Of a stretch of DNA of 64,000 nucleotides, positions 41,794-51,153 are shown in pieces (position 1 is the first letter of the stretch; every line of letters begins with the position of its first letter). Position numbers and translations under genes: made by a program. The notes beneath the pieces were generated by a model. That model saw only the letters and a list, made by a program, of their open reading frames with translations. It was not told the origin of the DNA and did no database searches. This stretch comes from an uncultured cyanobacterium. GTDB taxonomy: Bacteria; Cyanobacteriota; Cyanobacteriia; PCC-6307; Cyanobiaceae. Where the stretch lies: positions 151,962 to 215,961 of the forward strand of contig CAIQIA010000007.1 of the NCBI GenBank assembly GCA_903871775.1. Direction: 5' to 3'.

Positions 41794-42729
41794 ATGGTCT
41801 GTTCCGCCCCTCCCGCCCCCGGCGGGGTCGCCGCCATCTCGGCACCCCATCGCTCCGCCGGCCTTCATCGGCCCCGGGCCGGCGAACCCGCGCCGGTGCC
41901 TCAGCTGGGACGCCGCTGGGGCACGGTCGTGTTCATGGTCGTGATCCACGCCCTGGCGCTGGTGGCCCTGCTGCCGCGCTTCTGGAGCCTGCCCGCCGTG
42001 GCCGCGTTCCTGGTTCTGTACTGGGTCACCGCCTGCCTCGGGGTGACCATCGGCTACCACCGCCTGCTCTCCCACCGGGCCTTCCGCGTGCCCCGCTGGC
42101 TTGAGCGCGTCTTCGCCACCTGCGGCGCCCTCAGCTGCCAGCACGGCCCCATCGACTGGGTGGGTCTGCACCGCCACCACCACAAGTTCTCCGACACCGA
42201 GGTCGACCACCACACCAGCCTGCGGGGCTTCTGGTGGAGCCACATGGGCTGGATGTTCGAAGAGATCCCGGCCATCGGCTCGGTGCCCCGGCTCACCGGC
42301 GACCTGGCCCGCGATCCCTACCACCGCTGGCTGAACCGCTGGTTCCTGGTGCTGCAGCTGCCCCTGGCGGCCCTGCTGTTCTGGATCGGAACGGCCACCG
42401 GCGCCGGCGGCTGGGCCCTGGTGCTCTGGGGCATCCCCCTGCGCCTGGTGGTGGTCTACCACTGCACCTGGCTGGTGAACTCGGCCACCCACTGCTGGGG
42501 CAGCGTCGCTTACCCGAGCGGCGACCACTCGCGCAACAACCCCTGGGTGGCGGCCCTGACCTTCGGGGAGGGGTGGCACAACAACCACCACACCTTCCCC
42601 CACTCGGCCCGCCACGGCCTGCAGGCCGGCCAGATCGACCTCACCTGGCAGCACATCCGGCTGCTGCGGGCCCTGGGCCTGGCCACCCAGGTGCGCCTGC
42701 CGGCCGAGGGGCGGCAGGGCGTGGCCTAG
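41794..42729 (+). CDS. Acyl-lipid Δ9-type fatty acid desaturase, second copy
   Basis: A 311-residue desaturase related to the one at 39988. Its boxes are HRLLSH (89-94), HRHHH (126-130) and HNNHH (in FGEGWHNNHHTFPHSARHGL). FEEIPAIGSVPRLTGDLARD and WLVNSATHCWG distinguish it from the other. The amino end is longer and Pro/Ala-rich. Two copies in 3 kb suggest specialised roles, such as different chain positions, lipid classes or temperature. The gene has its own candidate promoter, and its stop TAG is part of the TAGGCT that may be the rplI -10. Confidence 0.92.
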   Translation: MVCSAPPAPGGVAAISAPHRSAGLHRPRAGEPAPVPQLGRRWGTVVFMVVIHALALVALLPRFWSLPAVAAFLVLYWVTACLGVTIGYHRLLSHRAFRVPRWLERVFATCGALSCQHGPIDWVGLHRHHHKFSDTEVDHHTSLRGFWWSHMGWMFEEIPAIGSVPRLTGDLARDPYHRWLNRWFLVLQLPLAALLFWIGTATGAGGWALVLWGIPLRLVVVYHCTWLVNSATHCWGSVAYPSGDHSRNNPWVAALTFGEGWHNNHHTFPHSARHGLQAGQIDLTWQHIRLLRALGLATQVRLPAEGRQGVA

Positions 42730-42732
42730 GCT
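42727..42732 (+). promoter_or_regulatory. Candidate -10 element of rplI
   Basis: TAGGCT, beginning at the stop codon of the desaturase gene, is 41 bases before the rplI ATG. It has the same TAGRNT form as other candidate -10 boxes in the window. Confidence 0.3.
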
Positions 42733-42773
42733 GATCGATCGCCCATCCGCCGTCCGTACCGCCGTCCCCAGCC

Positions 42774-43232
42774 ATGGCCAAGCGCGTCCAAGTCGTCCTG
42801 AATGAATCGATCCTGAGCCTGGGCAAGGACGGTGATCTGGTGGAGGTGGCCCCGGGTTACGCCCGCAACTACCTGCTGCCCACCGGCAAGGCCGTGCCCG
42901 TCACCCCGTCGGTGCTGCGGCAGGTGGAGCACCGGCGGGCCAAGGAGGCCGAGCGCCAGGCGGCCCTCAAGGCCGAGGCCGTGGCCTTCCGCACCGCCCT
43001 CGACACCATCGGCCGGCTCAGCATCCGCAAGCAGACCGGCGGCGATGGCGTGCTGTTCGGCACGGTGACCAATGCCGACGTGGCCGAGCTCATCGAGGCC
43101 GCCACCAAGCGCACCCTTGACCGCCGCGACATCGAGGTGCCCGAGGTGCACCGCGTCGGCAATTACAAGGTGCAGGTGAAGCTGCATCCCGAGGTGGTGG
43201 CCGAAGTCAGCCTCGAGGTCGTCGGCAGCTGA
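42774..43232 (+). CDS. rplI: 50S ribosomal protein bL9
   Basis: A 152-residue bL9 of the large ribosomal subunit. The signature [20 protein letters not shown] is exact, followed by the long central helix ([20 protein letters not shown]) and the carboxy domain ending [20 protein letters not shown]. It lies 47 bases before dnaB on the same strand, a common arrangement (rplI-dnaB), so a shared transcript is likely. Confidence 0.98.
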   Translation: MAKRVQVVLNESILSLGKDGDLVEVAPGYARNYLLPTGKAVPVTPSVLRQVEHRRAKEAERQAALKAEAVAFRTALDTIGRLSIRKQTGGDGVLFGTVTNADVAELIEAATKRTLDRRDIEVPEVHRVGNYKVQVKLHPEVVAEVSLEVVGS

Positions 43233-43279
43233 CCGCCACGCAGGGCAGCATGGGGACCCCCTCGCCCCACCGGTGAGCC

Positions 43280-44716
43280 ATGGTCTCCATGCCCCAGTCC
43301 GCATCCGATCAGGATCGACCCCGGCGCCAGGGCCGCGACAGCTCCAGCCGGGACGGTGCCCGCCGGGATGGGGAGGATCTGTTCGAGGCCCTGCCCGACC
43401 AGGTGCCGCCCCAGAACCTCGAGGCCGAAGAGGTGGTGCTGGGCGGCATCCTGCTCGACCCCGACGCCATCGGCCGGGTGGCCGACATCCTGCAGCCCGA
43501 GGCCTTCTACCTGGGGGCCCATCGAGAGATCTACCGCACGGCCCTGATGCTGCACAGCCAGGGCAAACCCACTGACCTGACGGCGATGGGGGCCTGGCTG
43601 GCCGACACCGGCCAGCTCGAGAAGGTGGGGGGCACGGCTCGGCTCAGCGAACTGGTCGACCGCACCCTCAGCACCGCCTCCCTCGAGACGGTGGCCCGCC
43701 TGGTGATGGACAAGCACCTGCGGCGCCAGCTGATCCGTTCGGGCAACAACGTCATCCGGCTGGGCTTTGATCAGAGCAAGCCGATGGAGCAGGTGCTCGA
43801 TGAGGCCGAGCAGGAGATCTTCGCCATCAGCCAGTCCAAGCCCAGCGCCGGACTGACACCCACCGCCGCCATTCTCACCAGCACCTTCAACGAGATCGAG
43901 AGCCGTTCCCTCGGCACCTCGGTGGCCGGCATCCCGGTGAACTTCTACGACCTCGATGCCATCACCCAGGGCCTGCAGCGGTCGGACCTGATCATCGTTG
44001 CCGGCCGACCGGCCATGGGCAAGACCTCGATCGTGCTCAACATCGCCAAGAACGTGGCCCAGCTCCACGATCTGCCGGTGTGCGTGTTCAGCCTTGAGAT
44101 GAGCAAGGAACAGCTCACCTACCGCCTGCTGTCGATGGAGGTGGGCATCGAGAGCGGCCGCCTGCGCACCGGACGGCTGCAGCAGGAGGAGTGGCCCCTG
44201 CTCGGCCAGGCCATCAACACCCTCGGCCAGCTGCCGGTGTTCATCGATGACAAGCCCAACGCCGGTGTGCTCGAGATGCGGTCCCTCTGCAGGCGGCTGA
44301 TGGCCGAACAGGGTCGGGATCTGGGGCTGGTGGTGATCGACTACCTGCAGCTGATGGAAGGCTCGACCCCCGACAACCGGGTGCAGGAACTGTCGCGCAT
44401 CACCCGCGGCCTCAAGGGCATGGCCCGGGAGCTGAATGTGCCCGTGATGGCGTTGTCCCAGCTCAGCCGTGGGGTCGAAGCCCGCACCAACAAGCGGCCG
44501 ATGCTGAGCGACCTGCGCGAATCGGGCTCGATCGAGCAGGACGCCGACCTGGTGCTGATGATCTACCGCGACGAGTACTACAACCCGGACACCCCGGACC
44601 GGGGCATCACCGAAGTGATCGTCACCAAGCACCGCAACGGCCCCGTCGGCACGGTGAAGCTGCTGTTCGAACCCCAGTTCACCCGCTTCCGCAACCTGGC
44701 GGCCCCTTACCAGTAA
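43280..44716 (+). CDS. dnaB: Replicative DNA helicase DnaB
   Basis: A 478-residue hexameric replication-fork helicase. The amino domain (QNLEAEEVVLGGILLDPDAI) loads primase. The RecA-like motor has the Walker A AGRPAMGKTSIVLNIA (about residue 240), FSLEMSKEQLTYRLLSMEVG and VVIDYLQLMEG (Walker B), and then LSQLSRGVEARTNKRPMLSD with the arginine finger region. The end LFEPQFTRFRNLA is typical. No intein interrupts it, although dnaB inteins are frequent in cyanobacteria. ATG 43280 and 43289 are both possible; the first 30 residues are a charged, non-conserved leader. Its last 10 bases overlap the convergent Ig-repeat gene. Confidence 0.97.
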   Translation: MVSMPQSASDQDRPRRQGRDSSSRDGARRDGEDLFEALPDQVPPQNLEAEEVVLGGILLDPDAIGRVADILQPEAFYLGAHREIYRTALMLHSQGKPTDLTAMGAWLADTGQLEKVGGTARLSELVDRTLSTASLETVARLVMDKHLRRQLIRSGNNVIRLGFDQSKPMEQVLDEAEQEIFAISQSKPSAGLTPTAAILTSTFNEIESRSLGTSVAGIPVNFYDLDAITQGLQRSDLIIVAGRPAMGKTSIVLNIAKNVAQLHDLPVCVFSLEMSKEQLTYRLLSMEVGIESGRLRTGRLQQEEWPLLGQAINTLGQLPVFIDDKPNAGVLEMRSLCRRLMAEQGRDLGLVVIDYLQLMEGSTPDNRVQELSRITRGLKGMARELNVPVMALSQLSRGVEARTNKRPMLSDLRESGSIEQDADLVLMIYRDEYYNPDTPDRGITEVIVTKHRNGPVGTVKLLFEPQFTRFRNLAAPYQ

Positions 44717-46761
44717 CCGACTCCCAGGGACTGGCCCACGTAGCGCTCCTGCAGCGGGGCGTTCAGCAGTTGCGCCTGGCCGGCCGTCGGATTCCACCAG
44801 GCCATCTGGGTCGAGCCACCGCCGTCGAGGTTGAGGCCGTCCCAGGCGCCGAAGCCCTGAAGCACCGCCCCCACCTCCCAGGCCGTCGCCCCCACCAGGC
44901 CGCCGGGGGCGCTGAAGTCGATGCGGCGGTCAAGGGTGAGCAGCAGCAACTGACGGCCATCGGCACTCAGCCCCAGGCCCGTGCGGGCCGACTGGGTGAT
45001 GGCATCGCCCTGGACAATCCCCTGGCGCAGCACCTGGCTGAAGCCGGCCACGGCCACCTCCAGGCCGGCAGGATCCAGCCCCGCCGGGGCCATCGGCAGG
45101 ATGCGGGCGCCACTGAGGGGATCCCGCAGGAAGACCGGCGCCGTGGGGGCACCGCTGCCGGAGCTGACCAGCACCCCCCCGTTGACCGCCAGCCCGCGCA
45201 GGTCGGTGGGCACCGGCCGGGCGGCGTCGGTGAGGCGGAAGCCATCGGCGTTGACGGCGGCCACCAGGGGGGTGGGGCCGCCGCGGCTGGCGGCGACGGC
45301 CCCCTGGCTGGTCTGGGTGAGCGTCTCGCGCTGGCCATCGATCCAGCCGTCGATGCGGCCGCTGCTCCAGAGGCGCAGGCCGGGGGTCGCCAGGTCGATG
45401 CGCAGGCACGTGGCCGCCAGGGGCCGCGCCCCGGGCACCGTCACCTGCGCCAGCTGCACGCCGGGGGCCCCGGGCAGGGGGGCCGCCGCAGACCAGTCGT
45501 AGCTCCAGTCCCCCTGGGTGTCGAGGCGGAAGGGGCGGGGGGCGCTGGCGGGGCCCTGCCAGCCGGCGGCATCGACCACCCGGGCGGTGAGGGACAGATC
45601 ACGGCCGGGGCTGGCCGGCAGGTCGAGGTTGGCGCTCCAGGTGCGGGTGGTGGCGTTGACCGTCGCCACGGCCAGCCGCTGCAGCCCGTCGAACACCACC
45701 ACCTGCTCACCCCGGCCAAGGGCCGCGGCCACGGTGCCGCGCACCGTCGGGGTGGCGTCATCGCTGGCGACGCCCGGGGCGACGCTGCCGGTGACGGGGC
45801 CCGCGTCATCGACCACATCAGTGATGACGACGGCGGTGGTGGGGGCAACGGTGTCCAGCACGAAGCTGCGCACCGGCGAGAGGGGGCCACGGTTGCCCGC
45901 CGCATCCCGCACCGCCACCGTCAGGGCGATGGTGCTGCCGGCACTGGCGGGCAGGTTCAGCTGCAGGCTCCAGCCGAGGCGATCGGCATCGGGCACCCCC
46001 ACCCCCAGCACCTTGCTGCCCTGGAGCACCACCACCTGTTCATCCGCCGCCAACACGGCCGACAGGCGGCCGCGCAGCAGCGGCCTTGGGTCGCCGGTGG
46101 TGCCCACCGGCACCTGATCCAGGCTGGCGACAGTGGTGGGGGCGAGCCGGTCGAGGCGCACGGTCAGCCCCGGCGATGGCGGCGAGACCCAGCCGGCGGC
46201 ATCCCGCTGACGCACCTGCACGGTCTGCAGGCCGTCGGCGGTGAGGCTGAAGCCGCTGCCGACGCCGGCGGTCCAGCTGAGGCCACCGTCGACCGTCCAG
46301 TCCCAGGTGGCGCCGGCCTCCAGCCCCGTGACCTTCAGACGCGGATCGGCCGTGATCCGATCCGTGGCGCTGATGCCTGTGTCGAGCACCAGGGCCGGCC
46401 TGGGGGCCAGCGGTGCCGTGGTGTCGAGGCGGAAGCTCCAGCCCGTCGACTGGGGGCCGACCAGGCCGGTGGGCCCCACCAACCGTGCCGTGAGGGTGTA
46501 GGTGGTGCCTGGGGTGGGCGGCAGGGCCAGGCGAAACGACCAGGCCATGGTCAGGGGGTCGATGGTCGCCTCCCCCAGCACCCGCCCCCCCGCCACGATC
46601 TGCACCCGCTCGTCGGGGGCGGCCGCCGTCTCCAGCGACCCCTGCAGCAGGGGGGTGGCATCGGGGATGACGGCGCCCGCCGGGGCCGACCAGGGGGCCG
46701 GCACGCCGTCATCGACCAGCAGCGCCTGGATCAGGGGGCGGGCACTGGGGGCGGTGACCAT
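44707..46761 (-). CDS. Ig-repeat protein with phosphodiester glycosidase (NAGPA-like) domain
   Basis: A 684-residue extracellular-looking protein. Residues about 10-425 contain Ig-like units with the same pattern as in the protein at 26579, for example VVITDVVDDAGPVTGSVAPG and LSLTARVVDAAGWQGPAS. The carboxy part (about 430-684) resembles the phosphodiester glycosidase/NAGPA domain: LAAVNADGF-like VAAVNADGFRLTDA, RTGLGLSADGRQLLLLTLD and WDGLNLDGGGSTQMAWW with the Asp-Gly-Gly-Gly motif. That domain removes GlcNAc from GlcNAc-phosphodiesters in animals, and bacterial members act on surface glycans. No signal peptide is visible at the start. It is convergent with dnaB and divergent from mnmG. 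Confidence 0.85.
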   Translation of the reverse strand: MVTAPSARPLIQALLVDDGVPAPWSAPAGAVIPDATPLLQGSLETAAAPDERVQIVAGGRVLGEATIDPLTMAWSFRLALPPTPGTTYTLTARLVGPTGLVGPQSTGWSFRLDTTAPLAPRPALVLDTGISATDRITADPRLKVTGLEAGATWDWTVDGGLSWTAGVGSGFSLTADGLQTVQVRQRDAAGWVSPPSPGLTVRLDRLAPTTVASLDQVPVGTTGDPRPLLRGRLSAVLAADEQVVVLQGSKVLGVGVPDADRLGWSLQLNLPASAGSTIALTVAVRDAAGNRGPLSPVRSFVLDTVAPTTAVVITDVVDDAGPVTGSVAPGVASDDATPTVRGTVAAALGRGEQVVVFDGLQRLAVATVNATTRTWSANLDLPASPGRDLSLTARVVDAAGWQGPASAPRPFRLDTQGDWSYDWSAAAPLPGAPGVQLAQVTVPGARPLAATCLRIDLATPGLRLWSSGRIDGWIDGQRETLTQTSQGAVAASRGGPTPLVAAVNADGFRLTDAARPVPTDLRGLAVNGGVLVSSGSGAPTAPVFLRDPLSGARILPMAPAGLDPAGLEVAVAGFSQVLRQGIVQGDAITQSARTGLGLSADGRQLLLLTLDRRIDFSAPGGLVGATAWEVGAVLQGFGAWDGLNLDGGGSTQMAWWNPTAGQAQLLNAPLQERYVGQSLGVGYW

Positions 46762-46848
46762 GGCCGAGCAGAGGGGTGATGGTCATCCAAGGGCAGACAC
46801 CCGGATCGTGCACCCCCCTCCCCTGCCACCCACCTGAGAGACAGCCCA

Positions 46849-46854
46849 TAGATT
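46849..46854 (+). promoter_or_regulatory. Candidate -10 element of mnmG
   Basis: TAGATT (46849-46854) lies 46 bases before the GTG start of mnmG in a 139-base divergent gap. It is identical to the hexamer before flv3 and the second desaturase. Confidence 0.3.
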
Positions 46855-46900
46855 GAGGAAGAGGCAGCAGCCGCTCCCACCGCTCCGGGGGATTGAGGGC

Positions 46901-48853
46901 GTGAACGACCACAACAGCAACCCCAGCGAACCGTTCAGCGAACACTTCGAGGTGATCGTGGTGGGCGGCGGCCACGCGGGCTGCGAAGCGGCCCTCACCG
47001 CCCTGCGGCTGGGGCGTCACACGGCCCTGTTCAGCCTCAACCTCGACCGCATCGCCTGGCAGCCCTGCAACCCCGCCGTCGGCGGACCGGCCAAGAGTCA
47101 GCTGGTGCATGAAGTCGACGCCCTCGGCGGCGTGATCGGCCGGCTGGCCGACGCCACCGCCGTGCAGAAACGGGTCCTCAATGCCAGCCGGGGGCCGGCG
47201 GTGTGGGCCCTGCGGGCCCAGACCGACAAGCGGGCCTACCGCCGGGAGATGCTCGCTCTGCTGCATGCCAGCGAGGGTCTGGCCCTGCGGGAGGCGATGG
47301 TCACCGATCTGATCGTCGCGGGGGACCCCGCCGACGGCGATGCCCGTGTCGTGGGGGTGCGCACCTTCTTCGGCAGCAGCTACCGGGCCGACGCCGTGGT
47401 GCTGACGACGGGCACCTTCCTGGGGGGACGCATCTGGGTGGGCGACCGCTCGATGGCGGCCGGCCGCGCCGGCGAACAGCCGGCCGAGGGCCTCACCGAA
47501 GCCCTGCAACGGCTGGGGTTCCGCATGGAACGGCTCAAGACCGGCACACCGGCGCGGGTGGACCGGCGCACGGTGGCCCTCGACCGGCTGGAGGCCCAAC
47601 CCAGCGACGCGGCCGACCGCTTCTTCTCGTTCGACCCCCAGACCTGGCACAGCGGCGAGCAGATGGACTGCCACATCACCCGCACCACCGAGGCCACCCA
47701 CCGCCTGATCCGCGAAAACCTGCACCGCACCCCCATCTACGGCGGCTTCATCGACAGCCGCGGCCCGCGCTACTGCCCCTCGATCGAAGACAAGATCGTG
47801 CGCTTCGCCGACAAGGACTCGCATCAGATCTTCCTGGAACCCGAAGGCCGCGACACCCCTGAGCTGTACATCCAGGGCTTTTCGACCGGCCTGCCCGAAT
47901 CGCTGCAGCTGGAGCTGCTGCGCACCCTGCCCGGCCTCGAGCAGTGCGTGATGCTGCGACCGGCCTATGCCGTCGACTACGACATGCTGCCGGCCACCCA
48001 GCTGTGGCCGTCGCTGATGACCCGGCGGGTGCGGGGGCTGTTCACGGCCGGCCAGCTCAACGGCACCACCGGCTACGAGGAGGCCGCCGCCCAGGGGTTG
48101 GTGGCCGGCCTCAATGCGGCCCGGCATGTGGTGGGCGACGAGCCGGTGCATTTCGCCCGGGAGGGCAGCTACATCGGCACGATGATCGATGACCTGGTGA
48201 CCAAGGACCTGCAGGAGCCCTACCGGGTGCTCACGAGCCGCAGCGAATACCGGCTGGTGCTGCGGGGCGACAATGCCGACCGCCGGCTCACCCCCCTCGG
48301 CCGCGACCTGGGGCTGATCGACGACCGCCGCTGGCAGCTGTTCGAGCGCAAGCAGGAGGCGATCGCCGCCGAACGGCGCCGGCTCGACACGGTGCGCCTG
48401 CGGGCGGGGGATCCGGCGGCGGCAGCGGTCGAAGCACTCACGGGGGCGGCGGTGAAGGGGTCGATCCTGCTGGCCGACCTGCTGCGTCGGCCGGGGTTTC
48501 ACGCCGACGACCTGGTCCGCCTGGGCCTCACGCCTGCGGCGTTGCCGCGGGAGGTGCGTGAGGGGGCTGAGATCGATGTGAAGTACAGCGGCTACCTGGC
48601 CCGCCAGGAAGAACAGATCCGCCGTGTGCAGGACCAGGGCCAGCGGCCGATTCCGGCCGGGATCGTCTACACCGAGATCACGACCCTCTCCCGCGAGGCC
48701 CGCGAGCGGCTCGAGCGGCAGCGACCCGGGACCCTGGGCCTGGCCTCGCGACTGCCGGGGGTGAGCCCCGCCGATGTGACGGCGCTGCTGCTCTGGCTGG
48801 AACAGCGGGAACGGCGCCTGACGGCGCTTGCCCCTGCGGCCGCGGATCGATAG
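46901..48853 (+). CDS. mnmG: tRNA uridine-5-carboxymethylaminomethyl synthesis protein MnmG
   Basis: A 650-residue FAD protein that, with MnmE, installs the carboxymethylaminomethyl group on the wobble uridine of some tRNAs. The FAD-binding [20 protein letters not shown] opens the fold. [38 protein letters not shown] and [12 protein letters not shown] follow, and then [20 protein letters not shown] and the carboxy helical domain with [19 protein letters not shown] 46901 fits the length of the family. A TTG at 46853 would add 16 residues. The downstream PilP-like gene starts 62 bases after the stop. Confidence 0.96.
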   Translation: MNDHNSNPSEPFSEHFEVIVVGGGHAGCEAALTALRLGRHTALFSLNLDRIAWQPCNPAVGGPAKSQLVHEVDALGGVIGRLADATAVQKRVLNASRGPAVWALRAQTDKRAYRREMLALLHASEGLALREAMVTDLIVAGDPADGDARVVGVRTFFGSSYRADAVVLTTGTFLGGRIWVGDRSMAAGRAGEQPAEGLTEALQRLGFRMERLKTGTPARVDRRTVALDRLEAQPSDAADRFFSFDPQTWHSGEQMDCHITRTTEATHRLIRENLHRTPIYGGFIDSRGPRYCPSIEDKIVRFADKDSHQIFLEPEGRDTPELYIQGFSTGLPESLQLELLRTLPGLEQCVMLRPAYAVDYDMLPATQLWPSLMTRRVRGLFTAGQLNGTTGYEEAAAQGLVAGLNAARHVVGDEPVHFAREGSYIGTMIDDLVTKDLQEPYRVLTSRSEYRLVLRGDNADRRLTPLGRDLGLIDDRRWQLFERKQEAIAAERRRLDTVRLRAGDPAAAAVEALTGAAVKGSILLADLLRRPGFHADDLVRLGLTPAALPREVREGAEIDVKYSGYLARQEEQIRRVQDQGQRPIPAGIVYTEITTLSREARERLERQRPGTLGLASRLPGVSPADVTALLLWLEQRERRLTALAPAAADR

Positions 48854-48915
48854 GGTCGGCCACCTGCTCCAGCGTTCTGGATCGCCGACCCCCACAGAAT
48901 GCCCCGGACGAGGGC

Positions 48916-49623
48916 ATGGCCGGGCAGCTGGCCCTCTGGGATCTGCGGGCCGAGCAGGTGATGGACCGGGTGTTCGCCGGCCTCGAGGCACCGCCGCCGG
49001 CCCTGCCGGCGGCGACCGAACCGGCGCCGATCCAGGGTCAGGGGCGCCGACGGCTGCTGCTGGCCGGCGCCGGCCTGGGGTTGCTGCTGGGCAGCCTGGT
49101 CCACCTCTGGCAGACCCAGCAACGGGTTCAGCAAGACCTGCAGCAGGAGCGCCAATGGCGGATGCTCGAGCGGCTGCGGGCCCTCGACCCCCCGGCCGGC
49201 CCAGCCCCGGCCAGCCCCGCCCAGGAACCGGCGCCAGTCGCTGCACCGCCATCGCTCCCCGCGGCGCCCGCAGCGACGTCGGCGGCGATGGTGCCGGCGC
49301 CCAGAACGGCACCACCACCCCTTGCCCGGCCCCGGCCCCGCCACCGGCCCCGCCATGGGGAGGTGACCCGGGCGATCGGCCCGCCGCCGATCCGGGTGGC
49401 CGTGCCGGCCCCACCCCCGCCCCCATCGCTGCCGGAACTGCTGGGGGTGGTGCAGACCGCGGGTCAGCGCGACAGCGCCATCTTCTCGACCGGCGCCGGG
49501 CCCCTGTCGGTGACGGCGGGCGACAGCATCGGCGCCACGGGCTGGAGGCTGCTGGCGGTCACGGCCGACAGCGTCGAGATCGGCCAGGGCAGCGAGCGGC
49601 GGAGCCTCAGCCTCGGCCGTTAG
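48916..49623 (+). CDS. Single-pass protein with PilP/GspC-like C-terminal domain
   Basis: A 235-residue protein with one transmembrane helix (about residues 47-63, LLLAGAGLGLLLGSLVHL), a Pro/Ala linker of about 90 residues, and a compact carboxy domain: LLGVVQTAGQRDSAIFSTGA, GPLSVTAGDSIGATGWRLLA and VEIGQGSERRSLSLG. That beta-rich domain with a GDxIGxxGWRLLAV core resembles the HR domains of PilP and GspC, which in type IV pilus and type II secretion systems link the inner membrane to the secretin. No other pilus genes lie nearby, so the partner is unknown. Pilus-related function is an inference. Confidence 0.68.
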   Translation: MAGQLALWDLRAEQVMDRVFAGLEAPPPALPAATEPAPIQGQGRRRLLLAGAGLGLLLGSLVHLWQTQQRVQQDLQQERQWRMLERLRALDPPAGPAPASPAQEPAPVAAPPSLPAAPAATSAAMVPAPRTAPPPLARPRPRHRPRHGEVTRAIGPPPIRVAVPAPPPPPSLPELLGVVQTAGQRDSAIFSTGAGPLSVTAGDSIGATGWRLLAVTADSVEIGQGSERRSLSLGR

Positions 49624-49642
49624 CGTTGCGCCCCACGCCGGA

Positions 49643-50251
49643 TTGCCGCTGAGCTCCCCCACCCCGGCAGAGCCCATCGCCGCCCTGAGGCCGTCGCCGC
49701 AGATCATCTGGCGCAGCCCCCACCTGGACGGCCGCGAGCTGACACCCGCCTGGCGGCTGCTGCTGCTGGGGGACGGCGGCCCGACACGGCACTTCCAGCT
49801 GCTGAGCGGTCACCCCGTGCAGGTGGAACTGCTGGCGATGGCCCCCGACCCCGGCGGCGATCCCGGCCTGCCACCCGAAACCGGTGACCTGGCCCCGCCG
49901 CTGCTGCGGCGCCAGGTGTGGCTGCGCTGCGGAACCCGCACCCTGGCCTGGGCGGAGAGCTGGTGGAACGTCGCCCTGGCGGAGCGGCACCTGCAGGACC
50001 GGGAGCAGCCGATCTGGCGCTCCCTGACCGCCGATCGAGCCGAACTGTTCCGGGAGGTGGACGGCCTGGCCCTGGTGCAGGCGCCATGGCTGCAGCAGCG
50101 CTGGGATGCCGCCGGGCCGTTCTGGAGCCGCCGCTACCGCTTCTTCCGGGGGGGCAAGGCCCTGACGGTGATCCGGGAGGTGTTCAGCCCCGCCCTCGAG
50201 ACCTGGCTGGGGCCCTCCCATCAAAATCATGAACTTTTGAAAAAGGTGTGA
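49643..50251 (+). CDS. Chorismate lyase (DUF98/UbiC-like)
   Basis: A 202-residue protein of the chorismate-pyruvate lyase fold used in cyanobacteria to make 4-hydroxybenzoate for plastoquinone. Motifs include HLDGRELTPAWRLLLLGDGG, GHPVQVELLAM, LLRRQVWLRCGTRTLAWAES and FSPALETWLG near the end, with the conserved RxVxL and AxS strands and a carboxy acidic residue. The TTG at 49643 is the best start; no ATG occurs early in the frame. It follows the PilP-like gene by 19 bases, so the two are likely cotranscribed. Confidence 0.82.
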   Translation: MPLSSPTPAEPIAALRPSPQIIWRSPHLDGRELTPAWRLLLLGDGGPTRHFQLLSGHPVQVELLAMAPDPGGDPGLPPETGDLAPPLLRRQVWLRCGTRTLAWAESWWNVALAERHLQDREQPIWRSLTADRAELFREVDGLALVQAPWLQQRWDAAGPFWSRRYRFFRGGKALTVIREVFSPALETWLGPSHQNHELLKKV

Positions 50252-50330
50252 GGGTTTGCACCAATTCGGTCTTGACAGGTTGCGCCTTTTGGCATCCACG
50301 TCAGCATGCGATCAGTCGGAATCCGGCGTC

Positions 50331-50882
50331 ATGCAACCCTCTACTCCCTGGGTGACCCTCACCGACCTGGGTCGCCGTTATGGCCTCTCGGCCGTCGGCT
50401 GCGGTCGCCTGCTCAGCGAAGCCGGCCTGCGCGATGCCGACGGCCTGCCCAACGAACGGGCCGTCGACGAGGGCCTCGCCTTCCGCCGGCCCGAGGCCAA
50501 TGCCAACCGCAGCAGCCTCTGGCATGCCGAACGCTGCGGCCGGCTCTTCGACAACCTCGGCGTGCTGCCTCTCGCCGGGCAGCCCCTCGGTCTGCAACCC
50601 CTGGATGACAACCGGCTCGTGCAGCAATGGGCCGATCTGCTGGCGGCCCTGGCCGAAGGCTCAGAGGCCATCAGCACCACCCCGGACCAGATGGCCGAAG
50701 ATCTGCCCGGCCATCTGGTGCCCGCCGTCAATGACCGGCTGCAGCTGCTGGGGGTGGCCTACCGCCTGCCGGGCCTCAGAACAGCGGAACCGGGCAGCTG
50801 CGATAGCCGTACTGCATCATCACGTACGAGCCGTACTCGTGGAAAAACGGGGTCCCCTCCTCACAGGGGTTCCGCAGGCTGA
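50331..50882 (+). CDS. Small HTH-like protein of unknown function
   Basis: A 183-residue protein from the ATG at 50331 (MQPSTPWVTLTDLGRRYGLS). The first 75 residues look like a helix-turn-helix or antirepressor-like region: AVGCGRLLSEAGLRDADGLP and then ANANRSSLWHAERCGRLFDN. The last 40 residues are Ser/Arg-rich and probably not conserved, because they lie opposite the secreted small gene (50776-51033). No further function is recognised. The 79 bases before it hold no clear promoter. Confidence 0.65.
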   Translation: MQPSTPWVTLTDLGRRYGLSAVGCGRLLSEAGLRDADGLPNERAVDEGLAFRRPEANANRSSLWHAERCGRLFDNLGVLPLAGQPLGLQPLDDNRLVQQWADLLAALAEGSEAISTTPDQMAEDLPGHLVPAVNDRLQLLGVAYRLPGLRTAEPGSCDSRTASSRTSRTRGKTGSPPHRGSAG

Positions 50883-51033
50883 TCACCTCGAGAGCCTCGG
50901 GCTCGGCGGTGGTGGCGGGGCGCTCCGGTCGCGACAGGGCCAGGCCCTGGGCGAAGGCGGCACCGGGGAGGGTGATCAGCGCCGCACCGGCGGCGGCAAG
51001 AACGACGGAGAGGCGCAGGGACGGGGGAGTCAT
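50776..51033 (-). CDS. Small exported protein
   Basis: An 85-residue protein with a clear signal peptide (SLRLSVVLAAAGAALITLPG, cut after AFA) and a short mature part with LEVISLRNPCEEGTPFFHEY and two Cys (in NPCEE and RSCP) that could pair. A mature size of about 57 residues is typical of small periplasmic or secreted proteins. The family is not recognised. It is the convergent partner of the HTH-like gene, with an unusually long overlap of 107 bases. Confidence 0.75.
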   Translation of the reverse strand: MTPPSLRLSVVLAAAGAALITLPGAAFAQGLALSRPERPATTAEPEALEVISLRNPCEEGTPFFHEYGSYVMMQYGYRSCPVPLF

Positions 51034-51123
51034 GGGGGAGGCACGGGTTCTGACCCATCCCTAGCCAGGGCTGCGACCGATGGGAACACACCGGGGCGAC
51101 GGGCTGACGCCAGGGTCTCTGGG

Positions 51124-51129
51124 TAGGGT
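51124..51129 (+). promoter_or_regulatory. Candidate -10 element of the PhoX-type gene
   Basis: TAGGGT lies 24 bases before the ATG at 51154 and only 9 bases before the GTG at 51139. If this is the promoter, the ATG is the more likely start. No Pho-box-like repeats were seen in this gap. Confidence 0.35.
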
Positions 51130-51153
51130 GCGGCCACCGTGACCGCCGAGCCG

